64,000 nt of DNA from Isochrysis galbana (GCA_018136815.1 CM030942.1:2007171-2071170); one strand, 5' to 3'. Positions 29,015 through 39,665 are shown, counted from the first letter of the stretch. The notes: generated by a model not told the origin, from the sequence alone. Made by a program: numbers and translations.

Positions 29015-29510
29015 CTAGGGCGGTCAAACAAGGGCTTTTTAACCATTAGTAAGGGCCGGGCTGCATTTTTTGACCGTGGCGCGATGCCCAATAAAAGACC
29101 TCCGGGGGGGCTACGGGGCTACCTGACGCGACGAAAATCTTCGCCAAGAAATGGTGCGATCCGCCCCCCCTCTCTCCCCCTCCGTCACGCGCACTCACGC
29201 TCTACCCGTAAAGAATGGGCGGTCGCGCCCGCGGAGGGATCGGTTCCTTCATATCTAAGCTACATTCGGCATTTGATTCCCGCCCGATGCAGCGCCGTGT
29301 CGGGCTGCCGACAGTCCGACCACCCCCTGACCCTCTGGCATCATTGCCCGCGCAGCCCACCCAGCTCCTCACAGCGCGCGCACGCGGCTACCCTGTCTAC
29401 CAGAGGCCCTACCCCGACCATCCCGACCCGCCCCTCGCAGGATTCGCCCTCTCTCGAACTCGGCATCGAGAACCAGGACCAGGTTCTCCGACGCGGCCGT
29501 CCACGCGTGG
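29015..29510 (+). repeat. Dispersed repeat family R1, copy 2
   Basis: This is the partner of 694-1200, starting at the same left end (CTAGGGCGGTCAAACA, 29015-29030). The GGTCAAA/TTTGACC inverted pair, G-run and Pro/Asp-encoding CCCGACCCGCCCCTCGCAGGA block are retained. Downstream to about 29965 no counterpart exists at copy 1; that part ends near GCCTTCATTTGGTCTCC, which also occurs at about 38404-38420. Confidence 0.7.
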
Positions 29511-30002
29511 CTGACGAGCCTCCGCGTTGAGGCTGCCTTCGCGGCCCTCCTCTCGTTGACAGTGCACAGTGCCAGATCCGACGCTGATCAACGTAGTGAG
29601 ACCCGTTGGTGGCCTCAGGACGGGCCACGCCGTGGCTCATAACGCCAGGGCGAGCAGGAAAGCCCAAGATCCTGCCAGAGCGCCTCACAGCGCATCTGGC
29701 GGGAACCCACCACCCAGAGCAGAAATCATCTTCTGCCGCTGGGTGGTGGGCTTGGCAGGCGGTATTAGACATCAGCCCATACTGCAAATGACGCGCGACG
29801 GCGAAGCGAAAGCGCTCCAGGCATGCGGAGCTCGCGCAGCGAAGGCCCAAACCAGGGTCTTGGCAATCCTTGACATAGAAGTCCAGGAGAGCCGTAGACC
29901 GCGGAGCCGACGCGGTGCCCGTCGACCCCAGGTGGGCAGCTGAGACAGGCCTTCATTTGGTCTCCTTTCACTCAGGGTTTCTTCCCCTCTCCGTGGGGAC
30001 TC

Positions 30003-30698
30003 TCACCCTACCATGAGCCCCCCCGCGAGCCCCCCGAAGGAGAGGCCCAGGAGCACCACGTACGCGACGAGAACAGCGTCGCCTTGGCTCGGCATGAGGG
30101 CGCGCCCCGAGAGGGCCTGGTAGACGCCCACGCCGAGCACGGCGTAGCCCGTCCCCTTGTGCGCGACCCGCCACACGGCGCGGCGTGTGGTGCGGGCGGC
30201 GGGCGGGCCGCGCACGAGCGCGTTGAGCGGCCGCAGCAGGGCGAGGGCGAAGGCGACGATCCCGAGCGTGTGATGGGGGTGCGAGAAGTGGCGCCCTCGG
30301 GGCACCGACGCGACGGCGAGCGCGACGCCGGCGGCGGCCACCGCAAGGCCGGCACGCACTAGTAACCATGCATCCTTCGTCGACCCTGGTGGCTGCGCGG
30401 CGGCCACGTCATGCGTGACGAGGAGGCCGTGGCGAGCGTCGCCTTGGAAGTGGGGAATGTAGTCGATCTCCGAAGGGCGGAGGTCGCAGGTGGCGACGCT
30501 AGCGCCCCCTAGGTAGAACATGGTTGCGACAACACCGCTGATTTCGCCCAAGACCAGGACTTTTGGGGGCGGACGACCCGCCGCCGCCCTAGAGCGAGCC
30601 TGGTCGGCCAGGGAGGAGAGTTGAGCGCACAGGGCGTCGAAATGTTGGGGGATGACGGCGGCCGGAGACGCGTAAGTGCCTCGTGGCGGAGTCGGCAT
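30003..30698 (-). pseudogene. Chimeric ORF: phage-type DNA methyltransferase piece fused to cytochrome b561 piece
   Basis: The minus-strand frame is open from 30989, but the part before Met at 30698 overlaps a plus-strand gag-like fragment and is probably not coding. From 30698, residues about 35-95 (VLVLGEISGVVATMFYLGG ... CDLRPSE ... IPHFQGDAR) match the SAM-binding N-terminus of a phage-type DNA methyltransferase. It is cut before the expected PPCT catalytic motif. After a short linker come four hydrophobic helices resembling the distal part of a DOMON-type cytochrome b561 domain (RHFSHPHHTLGIVAFALALL with LNALVRG, then RRAVWRVAHKGTGYAVLGVG), including candidate haem His residues. Both partners are incomplete, so a fusion pseudogene made by rearrangement is more likely than a working enzyme. 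Confidence 0.5.
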
Positions 30699-30807
30699 GC
30701 GGATCTCGAGGGCGGCCTCCGCCAAGTGACGGGGCAAGACTACCGCGGAACCGCTGGCCCTGGCCCACTCCCTCAGCCTCAGCCTATCACTCCCGATCCG
30801 CCCAGCC

Positions 30808-30975
30808 ATGTCCGTTCCGTCGTCGCGCTCGCCCTCGCCCAAGCCGGTCCTCCCGCCTTTTTCTGCTGAGGAGGTGGTCCAGCCCGTCATTCCATCACTC
30901 CCGGCCACCTTCGCCGCGCCTTCCGCCGATCGTTTCCCTTCCGAATCGTCGCATATCGAGCCAGTGGTCAGAGTG
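30808..30975 (+). pseudogene. gag-like N-terminal fragment
   Basis: The plus-strand frame from the ATG at 30808 (begins MSVPSSRSPSPKPVLPPFSA) resembles the frame at 46530 (begins MSLSPPSSPSLKPACPPSSA), including similar C/T-rich leaders. Position next to LTR sequences suggests the start of a retrotransposon gag ORF. The evidence is mostly low-complexity Ser/Pro sequence, so confidence is modest. Confidence 0.35.
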
Positions 30976-30981
30976 GTCATG

Positions 30982-31382
30982 TGTCGCATTCATCCCAGAT
31001 GATGCGATTTCCAGGCTCTTATTTCCAGGTCCTTCGCCGTGCGGCCACACGGTGAAGCTCAGGTACTTCTAGGTTGGTAGGGTTCGTCCCTAGCGATCTA
31101 GAATTCGAGTTCTCGTTTCGTTCCTTCTAGCCTGTCTGTCAGGTCTAGATTCCAGGTTTCCTCCTTTCGGGCAATCTTGACCCAAAGGAGCCAGGTCGCC
31201 TGTCACTCGCTGCGCGCTTGTCTCAGGCTCTCACTCAGATTACCTTGTGAAGGCTTGTTTAGCTTGTTGCAAGGCTTGTTGTTTCTTGTTGGGTTCCGGT
31301 TCTTTCTTGGGACCTGCTAACTTTCGTTGTCGTCCAGGCCTGTTCTGCGTAGGTTCTGCTTAGCCTGGTTAGGGTTTCGTTG
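30982..31382 (+). mobile_element. LTR of family L1 (5' LTR-like position)
   Basis: This starts TGTCGCATTCATCCCAGATG and matches 55473-55869 base for base with few differences through GGGTTTCGTTG. An inverted, split copy lies at 40890-40812 plus 39650-39366. It precedes a retropepsin-encoding region in the same orientation, as expected for a 5' LTR plus internal region, although sequence in between does not include a convincing gag. Confidence 0.75.
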
Positions 31383-31656
31383 CCTTCCGGCGTTTGGCGT
31401 TCGCGTTGGCGTCCGGAAACTTCCTCTCACATTCCCTAGGTCCGCTACCCTTGGCTCGTAGGTCCTTGCTTCTTTCTTCTCGGTCAAGGTTTTGGCGAGC
31501 GAGTCGGTTGCTCTATCCGCTCGAGATTTGAGGTTTAATTTGCCATCTCCCCTTGGAGGCCGAACGGCTGTCTCGGAAGCCGGAGTCGATACTTGACCCG
31601 GGCTCCTGGAAACAGGTTTGCCCCGGAGATAGTCGCGACCCGACTCTCCGAAATTC

Positions 31657-32165
31657 GTGTACGTCTACAAGTTCTCCTATGGCGACCGCGCGGCTCAAGG
31701 GTTCGTTCTCCCAGACGTTGCCCTCACGGTGAACAGCACCCTGGCTGACACTGGAGCGGGCCCGTCAGTAATCACCACTACTCTTCTCGATCGACTACCT
31801 GAAGACGCTTGCGTCGAACGCGTATATCGGACGCTACCGTCCCCAACCTACATGGACCGGACGGCCTTCCTCTCATCACTAGGGGCCGGGCTAGCCTCGT
31901 CTTCTCCTTGTCCGGTCGCCTCTTTCGTCATTCGTTCGCGGTCATCGAAGGGAACCCGATGCTTCTGCTCGGGAACGATTTTTTGGCCGCCCACTCCGCT
32001 ACCATTTCTCTCGACGCCGCGAGCTCGGAAGGAAGCCTCCGCCTCCGTCCTGCCTCTGGCGATTCAGAAGACTCTTCAAGAGTCCTTTCCGAATGCGTAG
32101 TCAGAGTTTCCACGGCGCCGCCCCCAGTCGCGGACTCCGGCTTCGTCGGAGCTATCTCGATGTGA
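31657..32165 (+). pseudogene. Retropepsin (aspartic protease) of an LTR retrotransposon, frameshifted
   Basis: The first frame (31657-31820) contains the catalytic motif LADTGAGPSVI. The second frame (about 31850-32165) contains the flap-distal signature MLLLGNDFLAAHS that follows the active site in Ty3-type proteases. A frameshift between about 31815 and 31850 separates them. Right after it (32162) the sequence jumps to the leader/gag region of another retroelement, so the pol region is lost. Dead copy. Confidence 0.8.
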
Positions 32166-32545
32166 ATGATTCCGGTGTGTTCGTGAGGCGGTGTATCCTG
32201 TTGTCCTCAGGTTCGTTGTCCGTCGTTGTTCGCTGCGTCGCTGCACTCTAGCAGTCTAGGCTCCCTCCCTGAGGGAAGAGTTCTTTGTAGGTCTAACAAT
32301 CTCTTAAAACCCAACACACTAGGGCCGCTAGCCGCTAGGAGCGCCTCGCCGCCCCACCGCCCTTCGTTCGCCGTTCGTCCCCCGTCCAGACACCCAAATG
32401 GGGATGCCCGACCCCATCCAGAATTTCATTCACCCGACTCCCGGCGGGGAGGAGGGCCAAGGCGCCGCGCTAACCGCCGGTGCCGCTCGCGACGGAGTGG
32501 CCCAGAGCCCTCCGGCTCCGCTCGACTCGACATGTCATGTGTCAT
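32162..32545 (+). mobile_element. Retroelement leader plus gag N-terminus, copy 1
   Basis: This begins TGAATGATTCCGGTGTG and matches 57940-58310 nearly throughout, including CTCCCTCCCTGAGGGAAGAG and AAAACCCAACACACTAGGGC. The gag frame starts at the ATG at 32398 (copy at 58168) with PDPIQNFIHPTPGGEEGQ. A third gag copy is at 40936-41075. In both full copies the leader is fused directly behind a pol fragment of a different element. Confidence 0.75.
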
Positions 32546-32554
32546 GGAGATTGC

Positions 32555-32740
32555 GGTGACCTCTCGGCGGGGGTACCACGTTAGAACTTATAGCGTCGTG
32601 TGACATCTTGTTAGCTAGCATCCCTAGCCACATACACCGGACGAGCCATGCGCCAACCGCGCACACCCCCATCGCGGGGGAGGGGCTCCGTTGCCGTCGA
32701 AGGGCTACTACGGTCCCGCAGCACTAAGGTTATACTAACA
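32555..32740 (+). repeat. Dispersed repeat family R2, copy 2 (empty MITE site)
   Basis: This matches the reverse complement of 43135-43420 over about 180 bases and, at 32583-32640, the flanks of the MITE at 6919-7254. It contains the hairpin GCTAGCATCCCTAGC and a (GC)CCCC/GGGG hairpin. It joins the gag fragment at its left. Confidence 0.75.
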
Positions 32741-32849
32741 CAACAATAAAACTCTGACGGAGGGTGTGGTCGTCTCGGCCGGACGTGATGTGCGTGCGGT
32801 AGGGGACTATCGTACCATTTCTATTGTTCTCCTTTTCCGTGGAGAGCGG

Positions 32850-32992
32850 GAGAGAGAGAGAGAGAGAGAGAGAAGGACGTGAGGAGAACGAGAGTCGCGA
32901 CAGATCTGTTCTACTTTACGAGTGCACATCATTCTCTTCACCGGCTCCCCTCCTCCCTGCTTGCACTCTCTCCCTTTCTCCTCTTCTCTCTC

Positions 32993-33026
<34 letters not shown>

Positions 33027-33299
33027 CCTCTCTCTCTCTCTCTCCCTTTCCCTCCCTCTCTCTCTCTCTCTCTCCCTCAATACTCCCTCTCCTCGCGTCA
33101 GCACACCCTCTTACTTGCCGCCGCCGCCGCCGCCCCGCGACCGAGCCGCGCGAGGCACAGAGAGAGAGAGAGGGAGGGAGGGAGAGCAAGCGAGTGAGCG
33201 AGCGATAGAGGGAGGGGGGAGAGGGAGAGGGAGAGAGAGGGAGAGAGGGGGAGAGAATAGAGTGAGTGAGGGAGGGAGGGAGAGAGGGTGAGGGTGAGG

Positions 33300-33336
<37 letters not shown>

Positions 33337-33340
33337 TTGA
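32850..33340. promoter_or_regulatory. Pyrimidine then purine simple-sequence region upstream of the GMPPB-like gene
   Basis: (CT)n-rich from about 32960 to 33095, then a GCCGCC block, then (GA)n-rich from about 33160 to 33335, ending five bases before the ATG at 33345. The two halves are roughly complementary and could form a very large hairpin or H-DNA. It fits the pattern of tracts at host gene starts. Confidence 0.5.
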
Positions 33341-33344
33341 GCCA

Positions 33345-35033
33345 ATGAGCTCGTCCGGCGCGCCTAAGGGCCTCATCCTCGTCGGCGGACTCGGCACACA
33401 GCTGCGGCCACTCACTCTCTCGAAGCCCAAGGCGCTCATTGAGTTTGGCAACCGCCCGCTGCTCCTCCACTTCATCGATGCGCTCTCACGGGCGGGGGTA
33501 AACGAGGTGGTGCTCGCGATCAACTACCGCCCGCAGATCATGCGCCAGTTCCTCGACCAGTACCAGGACGCGTATGGAATCAAGATCACGTGTCTGCAGG
33601 AGGACGAGCCACTCGGCACTGCCGGCCCTATCGCGCTCGCACACGCGCAGGGACTGCTCGACGACAAGGAGCCCTTCTTCGTGATCAACTGCGATGTGGC
33701 ATGCGACTTCAACCTGCGTGCCCTCTACAACTTTCACAAGCAGCACGGCAAGATGGGCACCATCATGGTGACGCGGGTCGACGAGCCGGCCAAGTGCGCG
33801 CACCTTGCTCCGGCTGCAGCGCTGTGTTGCTCGCCCCTCCGCCAGCGCCACCCACGCATCCCCACCCCCCGCTTCCTGGAGCAGATACGGCAAGTCAGTG
33901 GTCCAGGCTGACCAAAATGGTATGATTGAGCGCTTCGTTGAGCACGGACGCAAGTTTGCGGGCAACCTGATCAACGCCGGCGTCTACATCTTCTCACCGT
34001 CGATCTTCCACCGGCTACGCGTGGTCAAGTCTATCTCCATGGAGAAAGAGGTCCTGCCCAAGCTGGTGCGTGCCGACCCCGTGAGAGCGCAGCAGCACAC
34101 CATACCCCTCGCGTGTAGACTGCCTCGGCCACAACCGTAACGTGCGCCTCCGCTGCAGGCCTCTGAGGACCAGCTCTACTCTATGCAGCTTGATGGGTAC
34201 TGGATGAATGTCAAGAAGCCACGCGACTTCCTGCAGGTGAGGCGATCTCACGGCGCCCATGCCCGGCTGAGCCGCGCCCTCACGCGCTCACATCACGCCG
34301 CGCGCGGCATAGGGCCACGCCCTCTACCTGCGCTACCTCTCCAAGGGCGGCGCGTTGCCTGACGCCTACGGCACCGTTCCGTCGGTGGCATTGCTGTCGC
34401 TGTCGGCGAGCTCAACGATCCTGACGTCGGCCGAAACCTCTGGAGTCAACGAGTCGCAGCGGGAACAGCTGGGTGAGTCAACGCTCACGGGCAACGTGCT
34501 CATCGACCCCACCGCGCAGGTGCGTCGTCGACTGCTAGCTCGGCCACGCGACGTCCGCCCGCACCCCATCGCCTGTGACGCCCGCTTAATGCTGTTGCCA
34601 CTTCATGTACTCCTAGATTGGCAACGGCTGCCTCATCGGGCCCGATGTGTCCGTTGGGCCGGGATGCGTAGTCGACGACGGCGTGCGGCTCGCCAATTGC
34701 ATCTTGCTCAGCGACGTGCGCGTCGGCAAGCACGCGGCGATCATTGACTCCATCCTGGGTTGGCGCTCGAGCGTTGGTGAGCCCGCCGCACCGTGCGTGC
34801 CGATCGAGCGGCCTGCCTTCAATTCTGAACCCCCTGCGCACCGGCAGCGGCGAGCTCTAAACCCTGTGTGCACCCATGTGCGTCACCTCGCAGGCGAATG
34901 GGCACGCGTTGAGGGGGTGTCCGTCTTGGGCGAAGACGTGCACGTGGTGCCTGAGATATTCGTAAATGGCGCTCTTATACTTCCACACAAGCGCATCGAG
35001 TCGAGCGTCGCAGAGCCGCGCGTCATCATGTAG
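33345..35033 (+). CDS. GMPPB-like mannose-1-phosphate guanylyltransferase with altered active-site motifs
   Basis: Six exons: 33345-33793, 33885-34065, 34159-34236, 34313-34519, 34617-34776 and 34894-35033; 404 aa. All splice joins are GT-AG and restore family motifs. The N-terminal nucleotidyltransferase domain is followed by a left-handed beta-helix (about 300-404) ending [10 protein letters not shown], as in GMPPB. The normal reaction makes GDP-mannose from mannose-1-phosphate and GTP. Three positions deviate from the family: GTR is GTQ (Gln19), VEKP is VEHG (His170-Gly171), and the metal-site MDIG is MNVK (Asn227). The NSDV-type Asp (INCDV), the PLGTAGP loop and the KPK lysine remain. It could be an inactive regulatory subunit, as GMPPA is for GMPPB, or an active enzyme with changed chemistry. 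The reading frame, length and splice sites are intact, so it is not a decayed pseudogene. Start codon follows the purine tract directly. Confidence 0.9.
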
Positions 35034-37102
35034 ACGCCTCGCAGCGGCGTCGCCCCACGGCCAAAGGTGATAGCTTTGTGTTGGATGGCGGATGCAATAA
35101 CGCCCTCATGGCGCTGACGAATGGTCGGCTGCGAACGGCTGCGCCCGCCGCCTTGAGCTAGGCGCAAGAATCCCACCCTGTCCATGTGCTGATGCCTTGA
35201 TGCGCACGGCCACATCCGCTTGCAGTGATAAGGCGAGTAGACGATTATTTGAGTCTTCTGCTTCTAATGTCATATCGTCACATCGTCATGCAATGCTTTT
35301 CATGTTGTGCGCATCTTGTGTGCTTGACACCAGCTCTAGCACATGGTAGGCCCCGGTCCATCGTCAGTCGTAGCAGATGCATTCTAGCTCGCGAGACGAA
35401 AAGCCTACCAGATGTGAAAGAGAAGTGGTGCTTACGAGCGTCTCTGGTGTACAACTGGGCAGGTGGAAGGCCATGTCCGTGGGTGTAGAAGCACAACTAC
35501 GAGCTTCATGGTGGGTTCGGCGGGCGGATCTGTTCACCATCACCACCTTGGACCGGCCACAACATATCTTGTCTGCAGTGTCACGGAACGCACATCAATG
35601 CGTGGTAGCATTGACTACGACTACAAATGCTTTCAGTGGTTAGTGGCGCGCGCTTAGTGCGGCGATTGCGTATTCGTATTACGTGCTAACGCCAAGGAAG
35701 CAAATCTACTGCCTCTAATAGTAAAAATTTATATAGACTACGACAACGGCGCTACTCCACATCTATTATATGTTGCGGCTCTTGCTGGCTTGCAAGGACG
35801 GGGAGGAAGGGGGAATGCAGCGATGCCGCCGGCCTCCATTCTTCATGGCTACAACGTGGGGCCCAGAGTCAAGAATTTCGGCTGAATCGGTGCATCGCAC
35901 CTAGCATTCCTCCCACATTCCGCCTGCTTGACCCGAGTCGCACTCGTCAACAACGTCAACGTCAGTAAGCGTCCGGACGCTTCATTGTTAGTGTCAGACA
36001 AAGGCGGTGATGTGCACTCCTTACCCTTACCTCTAAGCTCGCCAAGGCTAAGGCTCAGGTGTCGTGGTGCGTCGAGATTTACAGGGGTGGGCGGGTACAC
36101 ATCAAAAGAGAATAGAGCTGAGCGGCGCAATTGCGATTGCGAAGGCCTCCTCCTTGCCCTCTTGTGCTAGCTACAAGTACACGCTTTAAATCATTTCCGA
36201 CTGTGGCTGCGCGTAAGCGATTTTGAAATTGCGCAGGGGCGCGTAGAAATAACTCCTACCATACCTTGAAACGGCCGGGGGGGGGGGGGGCGTACGGAGG
36301 GTGATGTCTCGCGCCACGTCGGGGGGGATTGTACTTTCGCGCCACGGATTCTTCGAGTTTCGAGATTAGACTTGGTACATGTAATTATTTGGTACGTGGA
36401 AAAAACTCAAATTTTCCTCGCGGGGCTCCCGGCCCGCACCCCGCGTAAAATAATCCTCACCATGCCTCGAAACGGCGGCCCCCCGCGTACGATCCCCACA
36501 CACCCTCGAAACGGCCCCACCCTCGCGTGAGGCTTATATCCGACCTCCAGAGTTGGCTGCGCGTGTACTTGTATTGTGCGTTGTAGTTGTTTGTAGTTGC
36601 CATAGTTGGATTGTAGGAGAGCTTGTATGTTTTTGCAAAGAGCAGATAGGTTAGTTGGATTGCTTGGTGGTCAATAAACTAACCAAGTGTTAGCATTCCC
36701 ATTCCTTGAAAGAAAACGCGAAGCATGGCCTCGGTCGGCAACGACTAACAACGCCGGGTCACAGCATGCCTTGCCGGCTTGCGCACACACAACAATGCTC
36801 AAAGCTACGAAGGTAACAAAATTTCGCCCAACGGAGTAGAAACCAGTGGTTTTTGGCTATGGGTGCCGGAAAGTAGATACCCATGATGACTGCGGAGACT
36901 CGCAGAGAAATCGAACCAACAACGACAAAGAAGACTATCCTGTGTTCTTCACACGCACACTCTTCCAAACGCGTCGTTCAAAGGCATTGTCGAGGAGCGA
37001 GGCGTGCGCGCAACCCTGCAAAGCGAATGGCGACCAAAGGGCTGCAAATCAAGGCAGTATTTTACGAAGGGCTCGATGCGTAGGCCACTGGGATGGCTCT
37101 GC
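35034..37102. other. Gene-poor region
   Basis: No gene supported. 35700-35760 is AT-rich. 36240-36530 has three degenerate copies of a CTCGAAACGGC-containing unit (about 36255, 36470, 36505) next to G/C runs. Two GGCTGCGCGTGTA/GGCTGCGCGTAAG motifs (36203, 36550) flank it. Frames around 35850-36170 and 36760-36970 look accidental. Confidence 0.4.
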
Positions 37103-37670
37103 TCAACCAACAGCTTGCTTGGTGGCAGGCACGACCGCCGGAGCTGCCTTTTGCTTTCCATGCTGAGGGACATGCAGCGGATGAGCCACTGCAAGCGAGT
37201 TGATGAAATGGGTCCGAGCCGATGGCGCAAAGGCAAGCTCGTGAAGAAGATAGAAGCCCGTGCTGAAGTCGTTGGCTGTCATTCCTCCTTCCTCTTGAAG
37301 GATCTTTGCGATGGCGTCAGCCTGCAGACGCAGAAGGGGAGCAAGGTGCTGGCATAATCGTGTTTGGTGGCAGGTCAAGCATGAGGGGACGGTTGCCGGC
37401 AGTCGCACTGATCGATCTCAGCGCCGCACAAGGCACACGTATGCCCACGGAACGCACGCGGTATGATCCAGCGGGGAATGCCTTGGGGGGGGGGGTGCAA
37501 GGGCAGCGGACGAGGGAATGAGCATTGCAGGCAGTTGCAACCATGCTCACGTCGTCCATGGAGAGGTGCCCATGGGCTTTGAGTGCCTCGTAGGCATACT
37601 CGATTGCCTTCGTGTTGCGCTCGATGTGCATGTGCGCGGCGGGCGGCCCTGCAACTTGAGGTGCTGCCAT
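37103..37670 (-). CDS. Hypothetical small protein, probably two exons
   Basis: On the minus strand a frame from Met at 37670 (begins MAAPQVAGPPAAHMHIERNT) gives a helical segment ending SMVATACNAHS. A second protein-like frame, entered at an acceptor TCTGCAG|GCTGACGCC near 37322, begins ADAIAKILQEEGGMTANDFS and ends KQAVG-stop at 37103. Between them are a possible zinc-binding piece (CALCGAEIDQCDC) and a C11 run that may hide a sequencing or real frameshift. The exact donor was not fixed. No family recognised. Confidence 0.35.
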
Positions 37671-37789
37671 GGCTCTCGACGCGATGGACGGATGAAGTGG
37701 TGGGAGGGGGCGGGCGGAAGGGATCCGATGAATGATCTGATCGCACTCGAGACCTGAGTTTTCTTGTAGCAGTTGTGTACCACCACTAG

Positions 37790-38200
37790 CCACTCCCACC
37801 CTCCAACCTCCTCCGCCCTCGTCGCTGCGCCCATGGCCACCTCCTCCCTTGTCGCCGCCACTCCTTCCTCCTCCATCGTCGCCACCATTGCCATCCCCTC
37901 TACCCGCACCGCCATTGCCACCTCCTCCCTTACAGCCGCCATTGCCATCTCGCATCTCCGCCTCCGCCCACATGCCACATGCCCACATCCACATCGCCGC
38001 CATGCTGTGCCACCGTGCCACCCCCACCCGCACTCCCCCTCCACTCTCACCGCCATTGCCACCTAACCCCTCGTCGCCGTCATTGCCTCCCCCTTCCTAA
38101 TCACCGTCACCCCTCTCTCCTCCCTCGTCACCACCATTGCCACCTTTGGAAGGGGGCGTTGGTGCGTTGGTGCGTTGGTGCGTTGGTTGGTTGGAGCCCA
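37790..38200. repeat. Minisatellite and microsatellite
   Basis: 37805-38150 is made of degenerate CCNCCATTGCCA(C/T)C-type units (for example GCCACCATTGCCATCCCC), pyrimidine-rich on the plus strand. 38157-38198 is (GTTGGTGC)n/(GTTG)n. Long ORFs here are compositional. Confidence 0.75.
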
Positions 38201-38714
38201 GAGGCCAGAGGCTCTGTAGCTCTGTAGTCCGGTCACTCACTATGGGGCTGCAGAGGGCACCAGCTAACATGGGTGAATGAATGGCTACATAAGCTCCCTG
38301 TGGGTGCCGGTAGGATGGTAGGATGGATCAGCAAAAAAGTGGGGGTTCTCCGGCGAAATTGTCGAAAAATACCGAATATCGGGCCGAGGCGGCGAGGCGG
38401 CTTGCCTTCATTTGGTCTCCCTTCCCCTTCCCGCGCCTTGCATCTCGTGTTGCCCGTGCGTCTTGGGGTGATTTGAGTTCCGTCCCGGCTTTATCGAGGG
38501 TGCGTGACGCGTGTTGGACTATGCTGTCCCAAGGTGTCTTTCCGTCAATTATGGGACATCAATCAATCGAATGGAGCCATCAAATGTCCATAGTTATTTA
38601 TACAACAATATTCACACATGATGACCCATTCTCAATGTTCAACACCTACGGCGCGCGCTTTCAGGGGTTGGGCTAATTTTGGCATTCAGTCCCTGGGTGC
38701 AATACAATTACACC

Positions 38715-38997
38715 AGGTGCACGCCGTGACGCCGTGCGTGCCGATGTGCATCGGGTCCCCCGCGGGGACGCCATGCGTGCGCATGTCGACTGGTTTCTCT
38801 GCGGTTCCCTACAATTACGTAAACATGCAATATAAGAGAGATCTCTCACGGGACATGTGTGATGAGTTGCAATCACCCATGTGCACGCCGTGCATGCGCA
38901 CGGCGCGATGCGCGATGTGCATCGGTTCCCCCGCGGGGACGCCGTGCGTGCGCATGCCAACTTTTTTCTCTGCGGTTCCCCTATGTTACCCCGAGGC
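38715..38997. repeat. Two-unit direct repeat of about 105 bp
   Basis: About 38718-38818 and 38880-38990 share TGTGCATCGG(G/T)TCCCCCGCGG, then GGACGCC, then GTGCGTGCGCATG and CTCTGCGGTTCCC. Each unit carries a TCCCCGCGGGGA-type hairpin and a GCATGCGC-rich alternating purine/pyrimidine stretch that could adopt Z-form DNA. Between the units is AT-rich sequence with AGAGATCTCT. Confidence 0.65.
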
Positions 38998-39099
38998 ACC
39001 TGCAGTTCTTGCACTCTCACCTTCACCTGCACCTTCACTGAAGAAAAAACTTCGGACCAGCACCTTCCCAGTTGGAAAAATTTTTTATTTCGTCTCCGC

Positions 39100-39290
39100 T
39101 CGCTGAAGATGAGTACTTGTTTGAAGAGTTACTCGATCGCAAGGGCGGCATCGATGGAGTTTCATTCAAGTATCTTGTCAAGTGGCGCGGCTGTCCTCGT
39201 TCTGAAGCTACATGGGAGCCTCGGATTGAGTTGCTTCGTCGTTGTGCTGATCTAGTTGAGTCGTACGACACCATTTTCGACAGCCGTCTG
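39100..39290 (+). pseudogene. Chromodomain fragment, chromovirus-type integrase tail
   Basis: The frame reads EDEYLFEELLDRKGGIDG, then FKYLVKWRGCPRSEATWEP and ADLVESYDTIF: a complete chromodomain of the type found at the C-terminus of Ty3-type (chromovirus) integrases. The surrounding integrase is missing. Downstream, the same frame runs into an LTR fragment in the opposite orientation and is then meaningless. Confidence 0.75.
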
Positions 39291-39365
39291 GTTCAACCTC
39301 AGTCAGGCTCTCTCTGCTTCCGCTTCAGATTCCTCGTCAAGCTCAAGTCCAAGTTCAAGTACCCA

Positions 39366-39650
39366 ATGCCTAGACGACAACGAACGTTCATCTCCGAAGA
39401 GAGAACCGGAACCCAACGAGAAACGACAAGCCTTGCAAGAAGCCAAACAAGCCTTCACAAGGCGCCCTGAGAGTCTGAGACAAGCGCACAGCGAGCGACA
39501 GGCGACCTGGCTCCTTTGGATCAAGATTACCCGAAAGGAGAAAGGAGGAAACCTAGAATCAAGACCTGACAAACAGGCTAGAAGGTAGAAGGAACGAAAC
39601 GAGAACCTGAATTCTAGGTCGCTAGGGACGACCCCCACCTACCTAGAGGT
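39366..39650 (-). mobile_element. LTR family L1, inverted copy, distal part
   Basis: The reverse complement matches 31075-31350 and 55565-55830 (for example CCTCCTTTCGGGTAATCTTG and GTTCGTCCCTAGCGA-type blocks). The rest of this LTR copy lies at 40812-40890, so about 1.16 kb has been inserted into it. Confidence 0.75.
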
Positions 39651-39665
39651 GGAGAGTTCGCATTC

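Noticed and set aside
30699-30989. N-terminal extension of the methyltransferase/b561 chimera
   Set aside because: It is antisense to a gag-like leader that has a plus-strand relative at 46530, and it has Gly/Asp/Ser-rich composition typical of shadow ORFs.
32824-33523. Long ORFs on both strands rich in Ser/Leu or Arg/Glu
   Set aside because: They are translations of (CT)n and (GA)n simple sequence upstream of the GMPPB-like gene.
37790-38150. Gly-rich protein on the minus strand
   Set aside because: The region is a minisatellite. All frames are repetitive.
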